Positions 1 to 8,814 of a DNA stretch of 64,000 nt are shown here, in pieces (the stretch's first letter is position 1; every line of letters begins with the position of its first letter). The notes beneath the pieces are model-generated. The model did no database searches, was not told the DNA's origin, and saw only the letters and a list, made by a program, of their open reading frames with translations. The translations under genes and the position numbers were made by a program. This DNA comes from Cytidiella melzeri (taxonomy: Eukaryota; Basidiomycota; Agaricomycetes; Polyporales; Irpicaceae). The stretch lies in the NCBI GenBank assembly GCA_022592445.1, contig JABYQR010000207.1, positions 1 to 64,000 on the forward strand. Reading direction: 5' to 3'.

Positions 1-500
1 CCTACTGCACGACTTCCTCTCGAGTTAGCTGCCACCGAACAAATGTTTCAACAGCTCGTCGCCTCATAGGACCAACGAGTACCGCGGTCTCGCTTTGATC
101 TCATCTTGTGGGAATGGTTGGCACAGTTGAAGCAACTTCAAAGGGATCGGGATCTTTGTCTTTGCACTACATTCATATGGCGCCAAGCAGCATCTATCAA
201 TGCCTGGGCCAACGCTCATTACTACCGAGTCCCACGTCCTCCTCTCGCTTGGTCCAGAACGGAGAATGAGCCGCAGGTTGAATGCCCTTGTCAACAACGT
301 CGCATGACTCCCCCTACTCCCACACCACCTCCAAGACCACCAGCTCCTACTCCTGCCAACACTCCATTGACCAGACTACGGACAGTGCCTGCCCTCGTTG
401 AAGACAATGATACCACACCGGAGTCTCCTCCTTCACCTTTGACTCCACTCAGTGATGATGATGCAACACTCGCAAACAACAAGTCTTAAAGGGGAGGTAA
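1..500 (+). mobile_element. 3' internal end of an LTR retroelement
   Basis: This stretch lies just upstream of an LTR and ends in a purine-rich tract (AAAGGGGAGGTAA, 488-500), the usual plus-strand primer of LTR retrotransposons. An open frame from 106 to 489 ends in a Pro/Ser/Thr-rich tail with runs of Thr-Pro and Pro-Pro. Its upstream part (around residues 1-55) is rich in Trp, Leu and Gln but I see no reverse transcriptase, integrase or zinc-knuckle motif. A further short frame before it is closed by a TAG at about 67-69. I read it as the C-terminal tail of an element polyprotein whose body lies left of the window. The function of this tail is unknown. Confidence 0.6.
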
Positions 501-749
501 TGTTATGAACGGTCTTCACACCCTATTATTTTTCTTCACTTCTTCAATTATCTTCTTTACACTTGCCTTGATGATCCAACTTGTCCTTTCTCCATCATTT
601 CCTGATCCACATCGCCTCCGTTCAACACAGACTATTACGTCATTGGTTGTCTCCTTGTGTCCATTCAAACCTCGGACCTAACTCCAATTAGTTACCATTG
701 CCTTGGTTCAACCCTCGGCCTTTCCATACCTTTGTTACCATTCCATCGG

Positions 750-820
750 GTCCGACCCCGTCTATCCCCTGTTTTGGGTCCAACCCCATCTATCCCCTGT
801 TTTGGGTTCAACCCCTTCTC
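750..820. repeat. 28-bp tandem repeat inside LTR
   Basis: Two full copies of a 28-bp unit (750-777 and 778-805) and the beginning of a third. The unit reads GTCCRACCCC followed by RTCTATCCCCTGTTTTGG. It lies in the U3-like part of the LTR, upstream of the TATA box. Confidence 0.8.
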
Positions 821-998
821 TATTGATTTTCGCCTCATGCCTCACCTTTCTATTGTCCCTTGTTTCCACGCCTTGACGGTCTTTTCTCCCATTGGCCTTC
901 CAAAGTAGCTATTGTTCTCTGTGTATTGTTCTTTCTTTCTATTCCTCTGATTTGCTACCACTACTTTGGACAGGTCCAAAAGTAGTTAGGTCAACATG

Positions 999-1006
999 TA
1001 TAAATA
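999..1006 (+). promoter_or_regulatory. TATA box of LTR 501-1099
   Basis: TATAAATA, placed about 95 bp before the 3' border of the LTR, as expected for the U3/R junction of an LTR promoter. Confidence 0.6.
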
Positions 1007-1757
1007 GCTGCTAGACATGGGGGCTAGAACCTCAGTCTATCCACTTTGTATCAATATTCCTTCTATCAAACCATCATCTGTCTGCCACTGTGCTTGACAG
1101 CAACCGCGCGGCCTAGACCATCATTCGACCTTGTGTGTAGCTACACCAAGGGGTTCTGACTTGACAACTTGTCCCTTGACGATGATACGCCCAGAAAATG
1201 GCTAGGTGCGGAGACACGGCAGCAGCCAGCCATTTGCGCGGCCCGCGTCCTCCTGAGCGGCAAATCCCTTCACTTTCCCAGCACCGCGGGCACGAGAGGT
1301 TCACCGAGGTCACGAGGAGTCCGCCGAGGATCTGAGGACTTGGCAAGGGGCAGCAACCCGCCAGAAACATGCGAGGCTGAGAACTCGCACCGGACTCTAA
1401 CTCGCAGACACGCCCCCTTCATGTCGGAGCATGGGCCGGCCAGCCACCAAGTGTTTCGGATGCAGGTCGGACCAACAATAGAAGAAAATTGACTTGCGGA
1501 CCTTGTTTCAGAAAGGCTCCTATCACGCCACACAGTGCAACTCTTGGACGGCGCCTCATCACCTGCTCACGACGGTTGGCGCCCCTTCAGCATAAGTGTG
1601 CGCACCACTTCTCCGTGTTGACCAATGCTGTGTCCTGCCGGGTGTTGATTCGCTGGTCATTTTGCCTCCGGGGACGGAAGTACTCTGTCACAGTATTTTC
1701 TCGCTCTCGTGTTTGGGTTTAGGACAAAGAAGGAAAGGTTTAGGAGAGGGGCTTAGA

Positions 1758-1767
1758 TATATAAAAG
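1758..1767 (+). promoter_or_regulatory. TATA box upstream of ORF 1915
   Basis: TATATAAAAG about 150 bp before the ATG at 1915. The 1100-1757 stretch before it holds short open frames with no recognisable motif and I see no gene there. Confidence 0.5.
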
Positions 1768-1914
1768 GTGTTGTCTGTACTGCGTAGAAAATCAATCAAT
1801 CCCCGCCCTAGTTCTCAGAGTTCCTTTACACTTTGCACTCGCGTTGAGGGAGTCTCTTCGCACCAAAAGCTGTAGCATCTCCTGCGTTGCTTCATTGCGT
1901 CTTTCTCTACGTTT

Positions 1915-2462
1915 ATGTCCGCTGCGCCTACCATTGACAACCCGCCTCGTGTTTGCCGTTATTGTCCAACAGTTCCACACTTACCAGACGGCTGCTGCCC
2001 ATACCGCCCGCGCCGCGAGGTTCTTCGTCGCTACCCCATCATCCCCGCGCCCACGCCGCCGCCGGAACCCTCAGTAGTGCCTACAGTCTCCCCTGAGAGA
2101 TCCACTCCTAAATCACCCTCACCAGCGTCATCCGTCACCTCCGTCGCGGACTCGCTTGACAACTGCTCTTATTGCAACACTCAGAGCGACCACCCAATTC
2201 CCCTGCGCTCAGGACCTTTTGTTCCACTCAACTGCGACCGCCTGCGCGCGTCGCATCCAGACTGTTGGCTTTTTCTGGACTTTGAAGGCGAGAACCACAA
2301 GTGCAAACTTATACAATTCAATCTCACGAGTTCCACCAACGACGTCATTGGCCACGCATTTGCTTGCAATACGCATCGCCGCTTGGGATCCATCTGGTCG
2401 CATGTCCAGCCCACCACTTCTACTTCTTATGAGCTACAGACAGGAACTGCTTCTGTTGACAC
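1915..2462 (+). pseudogene. Zinc-knuckle ORF truncated by a solo LTR
   Basis: An open frame from ATG 1915 reads through 2502, but everything after 2462 belongs to an inserted solo LTR, so the true C-terminus is lost. Residues 14-27 fit the CCHC zinc-knuckle spacing exactly (C-x2-C-x4-H-x4-C: C14, C17, H22, C27). A Pro-rich linker follows (about residues 45-70), then a second CxxC-x5-H cluster and a segment rich in Cys and His. A TATA box lies 150 bp upstream. A CCHC knuckle is typical of Gag and other nucleic-acid-binding proteins, so this may be a retroelement Gag-like ORF or a captured gene; the knuckle being N-terminal is unusual for Gag. I do not recognise the family. Confidence 0.45.
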
Positions 2463-2670
2463 TGACATGGATAGTCCAACAGAGACCGGATTTTTCCAAT
2501 AATGTCACCAGTTTACAGCCTTAGGCGCCTATCTAGAGCGCTTATTTTCCGGCTAGGAGTGTTACCGGACCTAACCCTAACCTGGGTCACGTGACATCCT
2601 GCCTTATTTATCAATAGTCCAGACCCAAACCCTAGACTCAATCTGGAGCGGTTCCAGATCAACCTAGGCT

Positions 2671-2920
2671 ATTGTTCTATTGTTCAACTTCCATTGACAG
2701 GGATTCCCCAGGGATTCCCCCAGTCCCTATTGTCCTATTGTCTTCCGTCTATTGTCTTTTGTCTATTGTTAGGGATTCCCCCAGTTCCTATTGTTCTATT
2801 GTTCCTGATACTATTGTTCTATTGTCTATTGTTCTAGTCCTATTGTTCTATGTACCCTGGTCCTTGACAGTTACTCAGGTCCTTGACAGTTACCCTGGTC
2901 CCTTATTGTTCTATTGTTAC
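2671..2920 (+). repeat. ATTGTTC motif array in solo LTR
   Basis: ATTGTTC occurs at 2671, 2679, 2790, 2798, 2813, 2828, 2842 and 2905, with ATTGTC or ATTGTTA variants at 2729, 2737, 2751, 2765, 2821 and 2913. The core AACAAT on the other strand is the classic HMG-box binding site, and budding-yeast Rox1 binds YYYATTGTTCTC. The array lies upstream of the LTR TATA box, where an enhancer would be expected. Confidence 0.6.
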
Positions 2921-2983
2921 TCCAGCCCCACAGTTACTCCAGTCCCTAGTGTGGGAACTGGTGCACAGACCACCCAGACACAG

Positions 2984-2992
2984 TATATATAG
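2984..2992 (+). promoter_or_regulatory. TATA box of solo LTR 2463-3250
   Basis: TATATATAG, downstream of the ATTGTTC array and 44 bp before the first copy of the 21-bp repeat. Confidence 0.6.
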
Positions 2993-3027
2993 TACCCCTT
3001 ACCCTCCCTGGTTCTGCATCTTGACCT

Positions 3028-3108
3028 CTTCGTCATTTGCACTGCCAGGTGAGTTACTGCATGTAACTTAGTATCATACCTTATTAACTTCGTCATTTGC
3101 ACTGCCAG
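3028..3108 (+). repeat. 21-bp direct repeat framing a predicted LTR intron
   Basis: Copy 1 is 3028-3048 and copy 2 is 3088-3108, identical, with a 60-bp period (CTTCGTCATTTGCACTGCCAG). Copy 1 is followed at once by GTGAGT, a strong 5' splice site. Copy 2 ends in CAG and is preceded by ATTAAC (3083-3088), a branch-point-like sequence about 20 nt before the acceptor. The predicted intron is 3049-3108. The same arrangement recurs in the LTR at 6206. Confidence 0.6.
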
Positions 3109-3257
3109 TATCCGGCCTCTGAGCCTGCTTGCCTGCTCATCATTGACTTTGACCTCGTTGTCGTCGTTGGAGATCCACTTCCACTTCCACTCCCCCTCTT
3201 CTCTGCCCTTGTTTAGGGTTTAGTAGTATAGCAGCAGTCGCTCCGCGACAGACACAC

Positions 3258-3512
3258 TCATCCCTTCAGCCTAATCTCTGCAAGGTTGTGACACATTGTT
3301 TGGGCAGCTACTTGTGGGAATGCCTTGCACCGCAGGTCTGCAGTGTTGCAGGCCTCTTGTCGTGCCAGGAGTAAAGTGGCATGATGGAGATTGTGGTCTT
3401 GTAAAACACAAGGATGACCTGCCTTGGGCTTGTTTGCATAGAAATTGTAATTGTGGGATAGGTTTTTGATAGTGCCATGATGGTAGACTGGTGAACGGGG
3501 ACTTTCTTCCAA
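3258..3512 (-). pseudogene. Degenerate Tc1/mariner-like transposase fragment (HTH region)
   Basis: The minus strand encodes a stretch resembling the N-terminal helix-turn-helix half of fungal Tc1/mariner-type transposases: a Lys-Pro-Lys-x-Gly-(H/R)-Pro linker, then residues reading TADLRCKAFPQVAAQT near the end. A neighbouring frame at about 3470-3530 supplies an upstream piece (ADIWKKVPVHQST), so the reading frame is already broken. It stops at the solo LTR border. No catalytic DDE part is visible. The family assignment is by remembered motif pattern and is moderate at best. Confidence 0.4.
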
Positions 3513-4011
3513 ATGTCAGCCACACTGACACCTTCATGATTCAGAGTTCAGATTTGGGCTTTTTTGGTAGGGGCACACTGCACCATATGTATAGTCTAGA
3601 TTTGGGAGAGTGGGTGGTATGGAAAGAAGCACAAGAGTGGTGAAGCGGAAGGATCAAACAATAAAACAAAACAAAATAGTGGTCATGCGCGTGATGGGTA
3701 CCTAGCGCCGCAACAGTGCAAATTGTGTACAATGTATCATATACAAGAAAGAAGTTTTTGGTTTCCTTAAAGATAATAATTCCATAGATTTAATACACTA
3801 TGTATAAAGAAAGGCTGATTAAAATACACAGCATTGAGCTCAAACAGTGAGCACAGAGTTGTGCACTTGCGGTGTCGCAAGACTTTTTGCCGCTACTGTA
3901 CTTCACCTACTCACTACAATCTACACTATAGGCTCTCTTCTGGTGAACAGGGTGATGTACTTGCAAGTTGCATGGCACTGCAATTGACACAGCCTCAGGA
4001 TGTGCAGTCAG
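3513..4011. other. Gene-free AT-rich stretch
   Basis: Apart from the upstream piece of the Tc1-like fragment (to about 3535), only short open frames without recognisable motifs are visible on either strand. Confidence 0.5.
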
Positions 4012-4620
4012 TATTACAATCTGATCGGATCACATGATTGGTACCGAACATCTGGTTTCCTTATCTCCATACAGGCACACTTCCACATGTCACATATCAC
4101 ATCTCCAGCTATACTCTGATCTTCCTCATGCTCGACACATCACTGGTCCTATTACTTACAGTTATTTCCTTTGTTACCTTTCTCTGATTTCCCTCCAATT
4201 CCAATAACCTTGCTTGATCACTCTTCCCTTATCTCACAGTTACACATGTACACTTATCGGACTTACAGCTTCTAGTAGTATATAAGTAGATACAACTTGT
4301 ACAGTAGAGGTTTAAATATTGAATTGTATTCCCCTACTTCCTATCTCCTTTGTTCTACTTCACTAGCTGAAGTAGTCCTACTTGTTGTTGTCCAACTTCT
4401 GTTCTTGTCCGCCAATCCCGACTCCTGTCCTGTTTGACCTCCAATCCCGAGGTTGAACCTTTGATCTTGCTAAGTCCAAATCCAAGACCCGAGGATTCAC
4501 AAGAGGCGCAACTTACTTAGTTGAAGCCAACTACTCACTCCCCGATTCCCTGATTCCAATTCCTATACCTTTGCCGATCTTCGGCCTTACGCATTCCCCA
4601 ATCCCGAGTCAGGTCTTACA
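4012..4620 (+). mobile_element. Possible further solo LTR
   Basis: The segment is bracketed by GTCAG (4007-4011 and 4621-4625). It begins TATTACAATC rather than TG and ends GGTCTTACA. A TATA box (TATATAAG, about 4278-4285) and a pyrimidine-rich downstream part give it an LTR-like build. The missing TG terminus (TA instead) could be a G-to-A change, but the 5-bp match alone could be chance over this distance. Confidence 0.35.
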
Positions 4621-5085
4621 GTCAGGAAAGTTGCTTTGACAAATCTTGCCCAAGAATTGAGATCCATCAATTGAGTTGCATGGCCATGCACATGGAAAGC
4701 CCTGTAGATCTTCTTTTGATTGGGAAAGGGACATGATGAAAATCAGGAGAAGCGTTGATGCATGGGCCCTGAATCAGAGGTATGGAACTAGGTCAGTGAA
4801 ATTGGTGGAAGATAGTGTTCTTGCATGAACAACACACCCCAAGTTCTGAGATGAAGCTTGAAGTGCATATGGTGTATTTGATGAGGTAATGCAACTGGAA
4901 TTGGACACAAATTGGACTACAAGCATGGTGTTATGACTGCTGCTCACTGTGTGCTGAAGTTATTTCTGTGGCAAGAGTCTTTCAGTCTTGAGTTTTATTG
5001 TATATATGTAGAGCAATTATGCAGAGACTTGCAATTTTGCAAAGCTCTTGAGCTGCCAGTAAAGACCCCACATGTTTGTAGTAAT

Positions 5086-5180
5086 CACCAAGGGTAAGGG
5101 TAACCCTCGAGGGTAAAGGGTAAGGGTATGCAAGGTTAAGGGTAAGGGTAAGCCAAAGCTAACCCTTTATACCCTTTCAA
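5086..5180 (+). repeat. GGGTAA-rich telomere-like patch
   Basis: Repeated AAGGGTAAGGGTAA units with an inverted junction (GGGTAACCCTCGAGGGTAAA) near 5100-5120, then more GGGTAA and GGTTAAGGG units up to about 5150, closed by AACCCTTTATACCC. The unit is TAAGGG rather than the canonical TTAGGG of most fungi, so it is only telomere-like. The rest of 4621-6205 shows no gene or recognisable element. Confidence 0.6.
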
Positions 5181-6714
5181 AACTCTTTCTCATAAACTCC
5201 TGTATAGTGCAATGGTACCTGAATCATTGAAGGCAATATACTTGTGGCTCTGAGTTAAATCCCTATAAAACATAGTTTTCCATAATACTAAGTAGAATCA
5301 ATGATGTCATGCAAACTTGTGACTGGTAGTTTACTAAATATGGTAATTGATGACATCATGCCTGAAGTAACTGTAAAGCTATATTATATTCCATAAACTG
5401 CTCTATAGTGTGGATGGTAGAGTGTTTTACTAACTGTGTGTGGGTTCAATTCTCTCTGGTGACTTCTTTCAAAAGTAGGTTTTACTAACATTCATTCTCA
5501 ACTCTTTGCTTTTTTTTTACGTGAAAATGAGACATGACACGAGTATGCAATAATTCTGCAAACTCTGTTGTGTAATGTCTCAGCATATTCCAAAGTACTC
5601 CATGTAGTAGTTCTGATAGGCTGGCTCAGAATCTGGGTGGCTGACTGAGTGGCTGGCAGGCAAGTATTGCAGTAAAACCACTATAACTAAGCATGTGCTA
5701 CTGTCAATGTCAAGCAAGCAGTTTCAAAAGGCTGTATAATTCATCACATGTTTGCAACTGACTCTCAGGCCAATCTGTTTGGGCCATTCTTTGTGTTGGA
5801 AAATTGGGACAGGAAATTTTTATTTTTGTTTCTTCAGGCTCCTAGACCACAATTTGGAATTAAGGGTGTCTCAAGCTGCATCAAAAGACCACTGTCTTTG
5901 TGTTGAAACGACACATGCAGGTGCATGTAGTCTTTACTAGCCGTGGACATCTAAGATCTTGGCATGATCCGTGATTGATGATACCATATTTGGAAGGCTA
6001 TATTCCAGACGCTCGATAAGCGCCGGCCAAAATTGACTCAGGAAAAATTGAAAACCTCACCAGATGACTGAGAATGTGAAAAGAATCACTTTTGGCTTAG
6101 GGGAGATTTTGGCAGAATAACTATGTGTGACTCAACATATGTGAAGATACACTCAATAGGAACTATAGAATACACTTCTAGGACTATTTCCCATTGATCA
6201 GATTCTGTCATGGATGGCCTGACTAGCCCTTAATTTTCGCAATTTACCTCTTGTTTTTATCTGTAAAACTCCCGGCTGCAGCTCAGTTGCAACCTTCTCT
6301 GCACAAACTCCTTTGCACGTCTATTAAGCGCCCGTATCACGTGGCTTAGACGCTCCACACGGTCACATTACTTGCTACTACGTCACACTGGGATGTGACT
6401 TAGCTTAAGTAAGACCACATGGCTACAGACACATGGCTCAGCCCATAGCTAGGGTTTGACGTCATAGATACCATCCACATGGGCTCCTTATTGTTCTTTC
6501 CCTATTGTTCTCTTTATGGAAGGATGTTCTCACAGGTGTGGGAATGGAATACAATAGTTGGTCTCCTTTTAGATAGATTCTCTCACGGGTAGAGTTCTTG
6601 GCAAGGACTAGACAATAGCTATTGTTCTCCTTTAGGTAGATCTTTTGTTCTTCGTTCACACGGCTTCTTGCAAAGCCTGCCCTCAACATGGTCTGTGCGC
6701 AGGTCCCTGAAGTC

Positions 6715-6721
6715 TATATAT
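6715..6721 (+). promoter_or_regulatory. TATA box of solo LTR 6206-6961
   Basis: TATATAT, exactly 44 bp before the first copy of the 20-bp repeat at 6759. The solo LTR at 2463 has the same spacing. Confidence 0.6.
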
Positions 6722-6758
6722 ACTGCTGCATGTACGCTCCTAGCCCCCATCTTGACCT

Positions 6759-6845
6759 CTTGGTCTTTACTGGGCTAGGTAAGCAAATTCCCTCTGTACT
6801 ACATAGCTGGTAGTCAGAATACTAACTTGGTCTTTACTGGGCTAG
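6759..6845 (+). repeat. 20-bp direct repeat framing a predicted LTR intron
   Basis: Copy 1 is 6759-6778 and copy 2 is 6826-6845, identical (CTTGGTCTTTACTGGGCTAG), with a 67-bp period. Copy 1 is followed by GTAAGC (5' splice site). Copy 2 ends in TAG and overlaps the last base of ACTAAC (6821-6826), a near-perfect fungal branch point about 19 nt from the acceptor. The predicted intron is 6779-6845. Confidence 0.65.
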
Positions 6846-7064
6846 ATACCTGCATAAGGTTTATAGTTGGTGAGAGCATTGTGCTATACGCCTGCCACCA
6901 CCTTGTCGTCGTCTTCCACTCCGTGTCCCTAGTTGCTACGTTGAGCTCCGTCTCCGTGACAGATTCATGAAAAAGTTTCCCATTTTGCCGCCATTGGGAT
7001 CAGTGTTGGGAGGTTGGAATTTGAGCACTTTGCTTACTTAAGGGGTGGGTATTACTAGTGTTGT

Positions 7065-7184
7065 CTACCTTAGATGGGGTTGGACCCAATGGAATGGTAA
7101 CAGTGGTGTAGATGGGCTAAAGGTAGCTAGCTACTATTACGATAAGGAGATGAAAATAGTAGGGTGTGAAGACTGTGTGTAACA
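7065..7184 (-). mobile_element. Antisense scrap of the LTR 501 family
   Basis: The reverse complement starts TGTTACACACAGTC and continues with CTTCACACCCTA, matching the first bases of the LTR at 501. Further in it matches the GTTACCATTCCA...GGGTCC segment found near 735-755 of that LTR. The other end is not identifiable, so it is truncated or rearranged. Confidence 0.6.
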
Positions 7185-7185
7185 G

Positions 7186-7323
7186 AGTCACACAAAGGTC
7201 TTTCCCACCCTCTCTCACATTGCACAAGACATTCTTGCAATTCCTGATGTCAGTGTTTCAGTTGAGAAGCTATTTTTGTTATATCATGCAAGTGTAACAG
7301 TTAGGGTTACACTCACCAGATAA
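7186..7323 (+). pseudogene. hAT transposase C-terminal (dimerisation) remnant
   Basis: The frame reads FPTLSHIAQDILAIPDVSVS followed by VEKLF, then a stop at 7321. This matches the hAT C-terminal dimerisation domain as found in Agaricomycetes (P-x-L-S-x-I-A-x-D-I-L-A-I-P-x-x-S-x-S-V-E-x-L-F). The segment after the motif is short and ends early, and the upstream body of the transposase is missing, replaced by the antisense LTR scrap. It is a dead fragment of a hAT-type DNA transposon. Confidence 0.7.
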
Positions 7324-8540
7324 GTTGTTAACTTGAGGGGGATGTGGTGAGATAGAGAGTAAGAGTGGTGAGTGAAGTACTTGGGGGTACTGAGTAGTCC
7401 TTGATCAAGAGAGTGGATAAGACTGAGGAGATATGCCCTCAGGAGTGCCTCTATATATACATGGAGGGGAGAACCCCAAGTACTACCCTAAGACCCCTAA
7501 TACCTACATGAGTAAGTGAAGTAGTCTACCTTACTAAGCATGCCCTATGCTCTAGTAGTGCCACTTCAATAATCAATCAATAGCAATTGTCCCCATAACC
7601 TGATCCCATAACCCAGTTCTAAGGCTAGACTTGTTCTAGCTTGTTCCAAGACAATGATAGACTTCTCCAGAAGGTTCTAAGAACTATGACATCATCTACC
7701 AGAATGTTCTACACTATGACATCATAGTTCCAGCATGTTCCACAAGGCTCTGAGTTCTATCCTGTGATACACAAATGAGAAAAGGAGTGCATCAGTGCAT
7801 CAGAGACAGAAGACACATCAGTGCATCAATGGTGGAGTGCACATCAATTGATAAGCACTGAAATCAATGCCGGGATAAGTGCCCATGTGCACTTAAGATG
7901 GTCCCATCAAGATCCCATCAATACCATTGCCTGTTAAGGCAAGTCTTGTAGAAACATTAAAAATCTGTGACAGCAATCATACTATGAGAGACTCTTGCTC
8001 ATCTCTGAAGGCCAGGAAGGCATTAAAGACTGACTTCTCAAAGGAGTGGTTACAAATTGGGCTTGGTGATGGTATTGAGTGTCTCGTTGGTGTGTCTATC
8101 TGGAGCAAGTAAACATCATTGACTGCAGCTGTGGCCACCTGTGTATATTAGCATGCATGTACCATTTTTTCACAGTCTATGTAGTAGCACTGTCCAGTTG
8201 CAAGACAACAGAACATACCAAGCTCCAATGAAGTGGTGGTAACATATACAGTGATGCTACTAAGAGTGTCTTCATGAGTTCATCTTACAATTTATAAGGT
8301 GTTAGTTGTGAATGCAAGACAATCAGGGACTCAGGTGAGCAAAGACATGGACTTGAATCACCCAAACACTGACTACATCATTAATTACCATTACATACCA
8401 ATAAATACCAATACTAACCCAATACCAATACTATCAAATACATTATTTCTCAATATCCAACATGTGATATTGGTATTCAATGGTAATCATTGAATACACC
8501 CCTAGTTGGAATATTCAATGGTATTTGCTGAGCACTACTA
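7324..8540. other. Gene-free repeat-rich stretch
   Basis: No coding gene is supported. Visible items are a purine tract GAGGGGGA followed by TGTGGTGAG (7335-7351) and a TATATATA at about 7452, which could be the edge of another LTR without an identifiable end. There are also imperfect 30-bp tandem units ending in CTATGACATCAT (about 7667-7760), clustered GTGCATCA repeats (7785-7850) and an AT-rich patch with repeated TATTCAATGGTA (8474, 8511). Confidence 0.4.
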
Positions 8541-8814
8541 GTATGAACGATAATGCCGTGGAAAAAAATGGACTCACTCAGGCGGTGGCAGGAGTAAGGA
8601 GTTCAAACGTACCGTGAAACTCGCGCGGGCCGTGATGACATAGACCGGCGCCGATATCTCCGCACGGAGCTGTCAATCTTCCCTCTAGAAACGATGGCCT
8701 CATGCTTGCACTTTCATGTCCTTACGTGTTCCGAAATTAGCTACCGCGATATCCCTCCTACTCTGTTACTCTCAACTCTGAATCCTATCTACGGACAGCA
8801 CGACCAACCTGGAG

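Larger units (their letters stand above)
501..1099 (+). mobile_element. LTR (3' LTR of the left-hand element)
   Basis: It begins TGTTATGAAC directly after the polypurine tract and ends CTTGACA at 1099, so the termini are TGTTA...TGACA. A TATA box (TATAAATA, 999-1006) lies about 95 bp before the end. Inside is a 28-bp tandem repeat (750-777, 778-805, partial third copy to about 820) and two ATTGTTC motifs (911, 925). The first bases resemble those of the solo LTRs at 2463 and 6206, so all three belong to one broad family. An antisense scrap of the same LTR family lies at about 7065-7184. Confidence 0.75.
2463..3250 (+). mobile_element. Solo LTR with 5-bp target duplication
   Basis: Begins TGACATGGATAGTCC and ends CTCCGCGACA. 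It is flanked by the perfect direct repeat GACAC (2458-2462 and 3251-3255), the expected 5-bp target site duplication. Its first bases match the LTR at 6206 (TGTCATGGATGGCC). No internal coding region is present, so it is a solo LTR left by LTR-LTR recombination. It contains about 14 ATTGT(T/C) motifs between 2671 and 2920, a TATA box (2984-2992) and, 44 bp after the TATA start, a 21-bp direct repeat bracketing a predicted 60-nt intron. It interrupts the ORF that starts at 1915. Confidence 0.85.
6206..6961 (+). mobile_element. Solo LTR with 5-bp target duplication
   Basis: Begins TGTCATGGATGG and ends CTCCGTGACA, with matched TGTCA...TGACA termini, and is flanked by GATTC on both sides (6201-6205 and 6962-6966). 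It resembles the solo LTR at 2463 at both ends and around the TATA box (shared CATCTTGACCTCTT). It holds three ATTGTTC motifs (6490, 6504, 6621), the last inside a 14-bp palindrome ACAATAGCTATTGT (6612-6625), a TATA box at 6715 and a 20-bp direct repeat bracketing a predicted 67-nt intron. Confidence 0.85.

Noticed and set aside
1169..1492. A 107-codon plus-strand frame after the first LTR
   Set aside because: No motif, no promoter of its own, and overlapping frames on the other strand of similar length.
7343..7760. Possible copia-type LTR starting TGTGGTGAG after a purine tract
   Set aside because: No matching terminus or target duplication could be found downstream; kept only as a note in the gene-free stretch.
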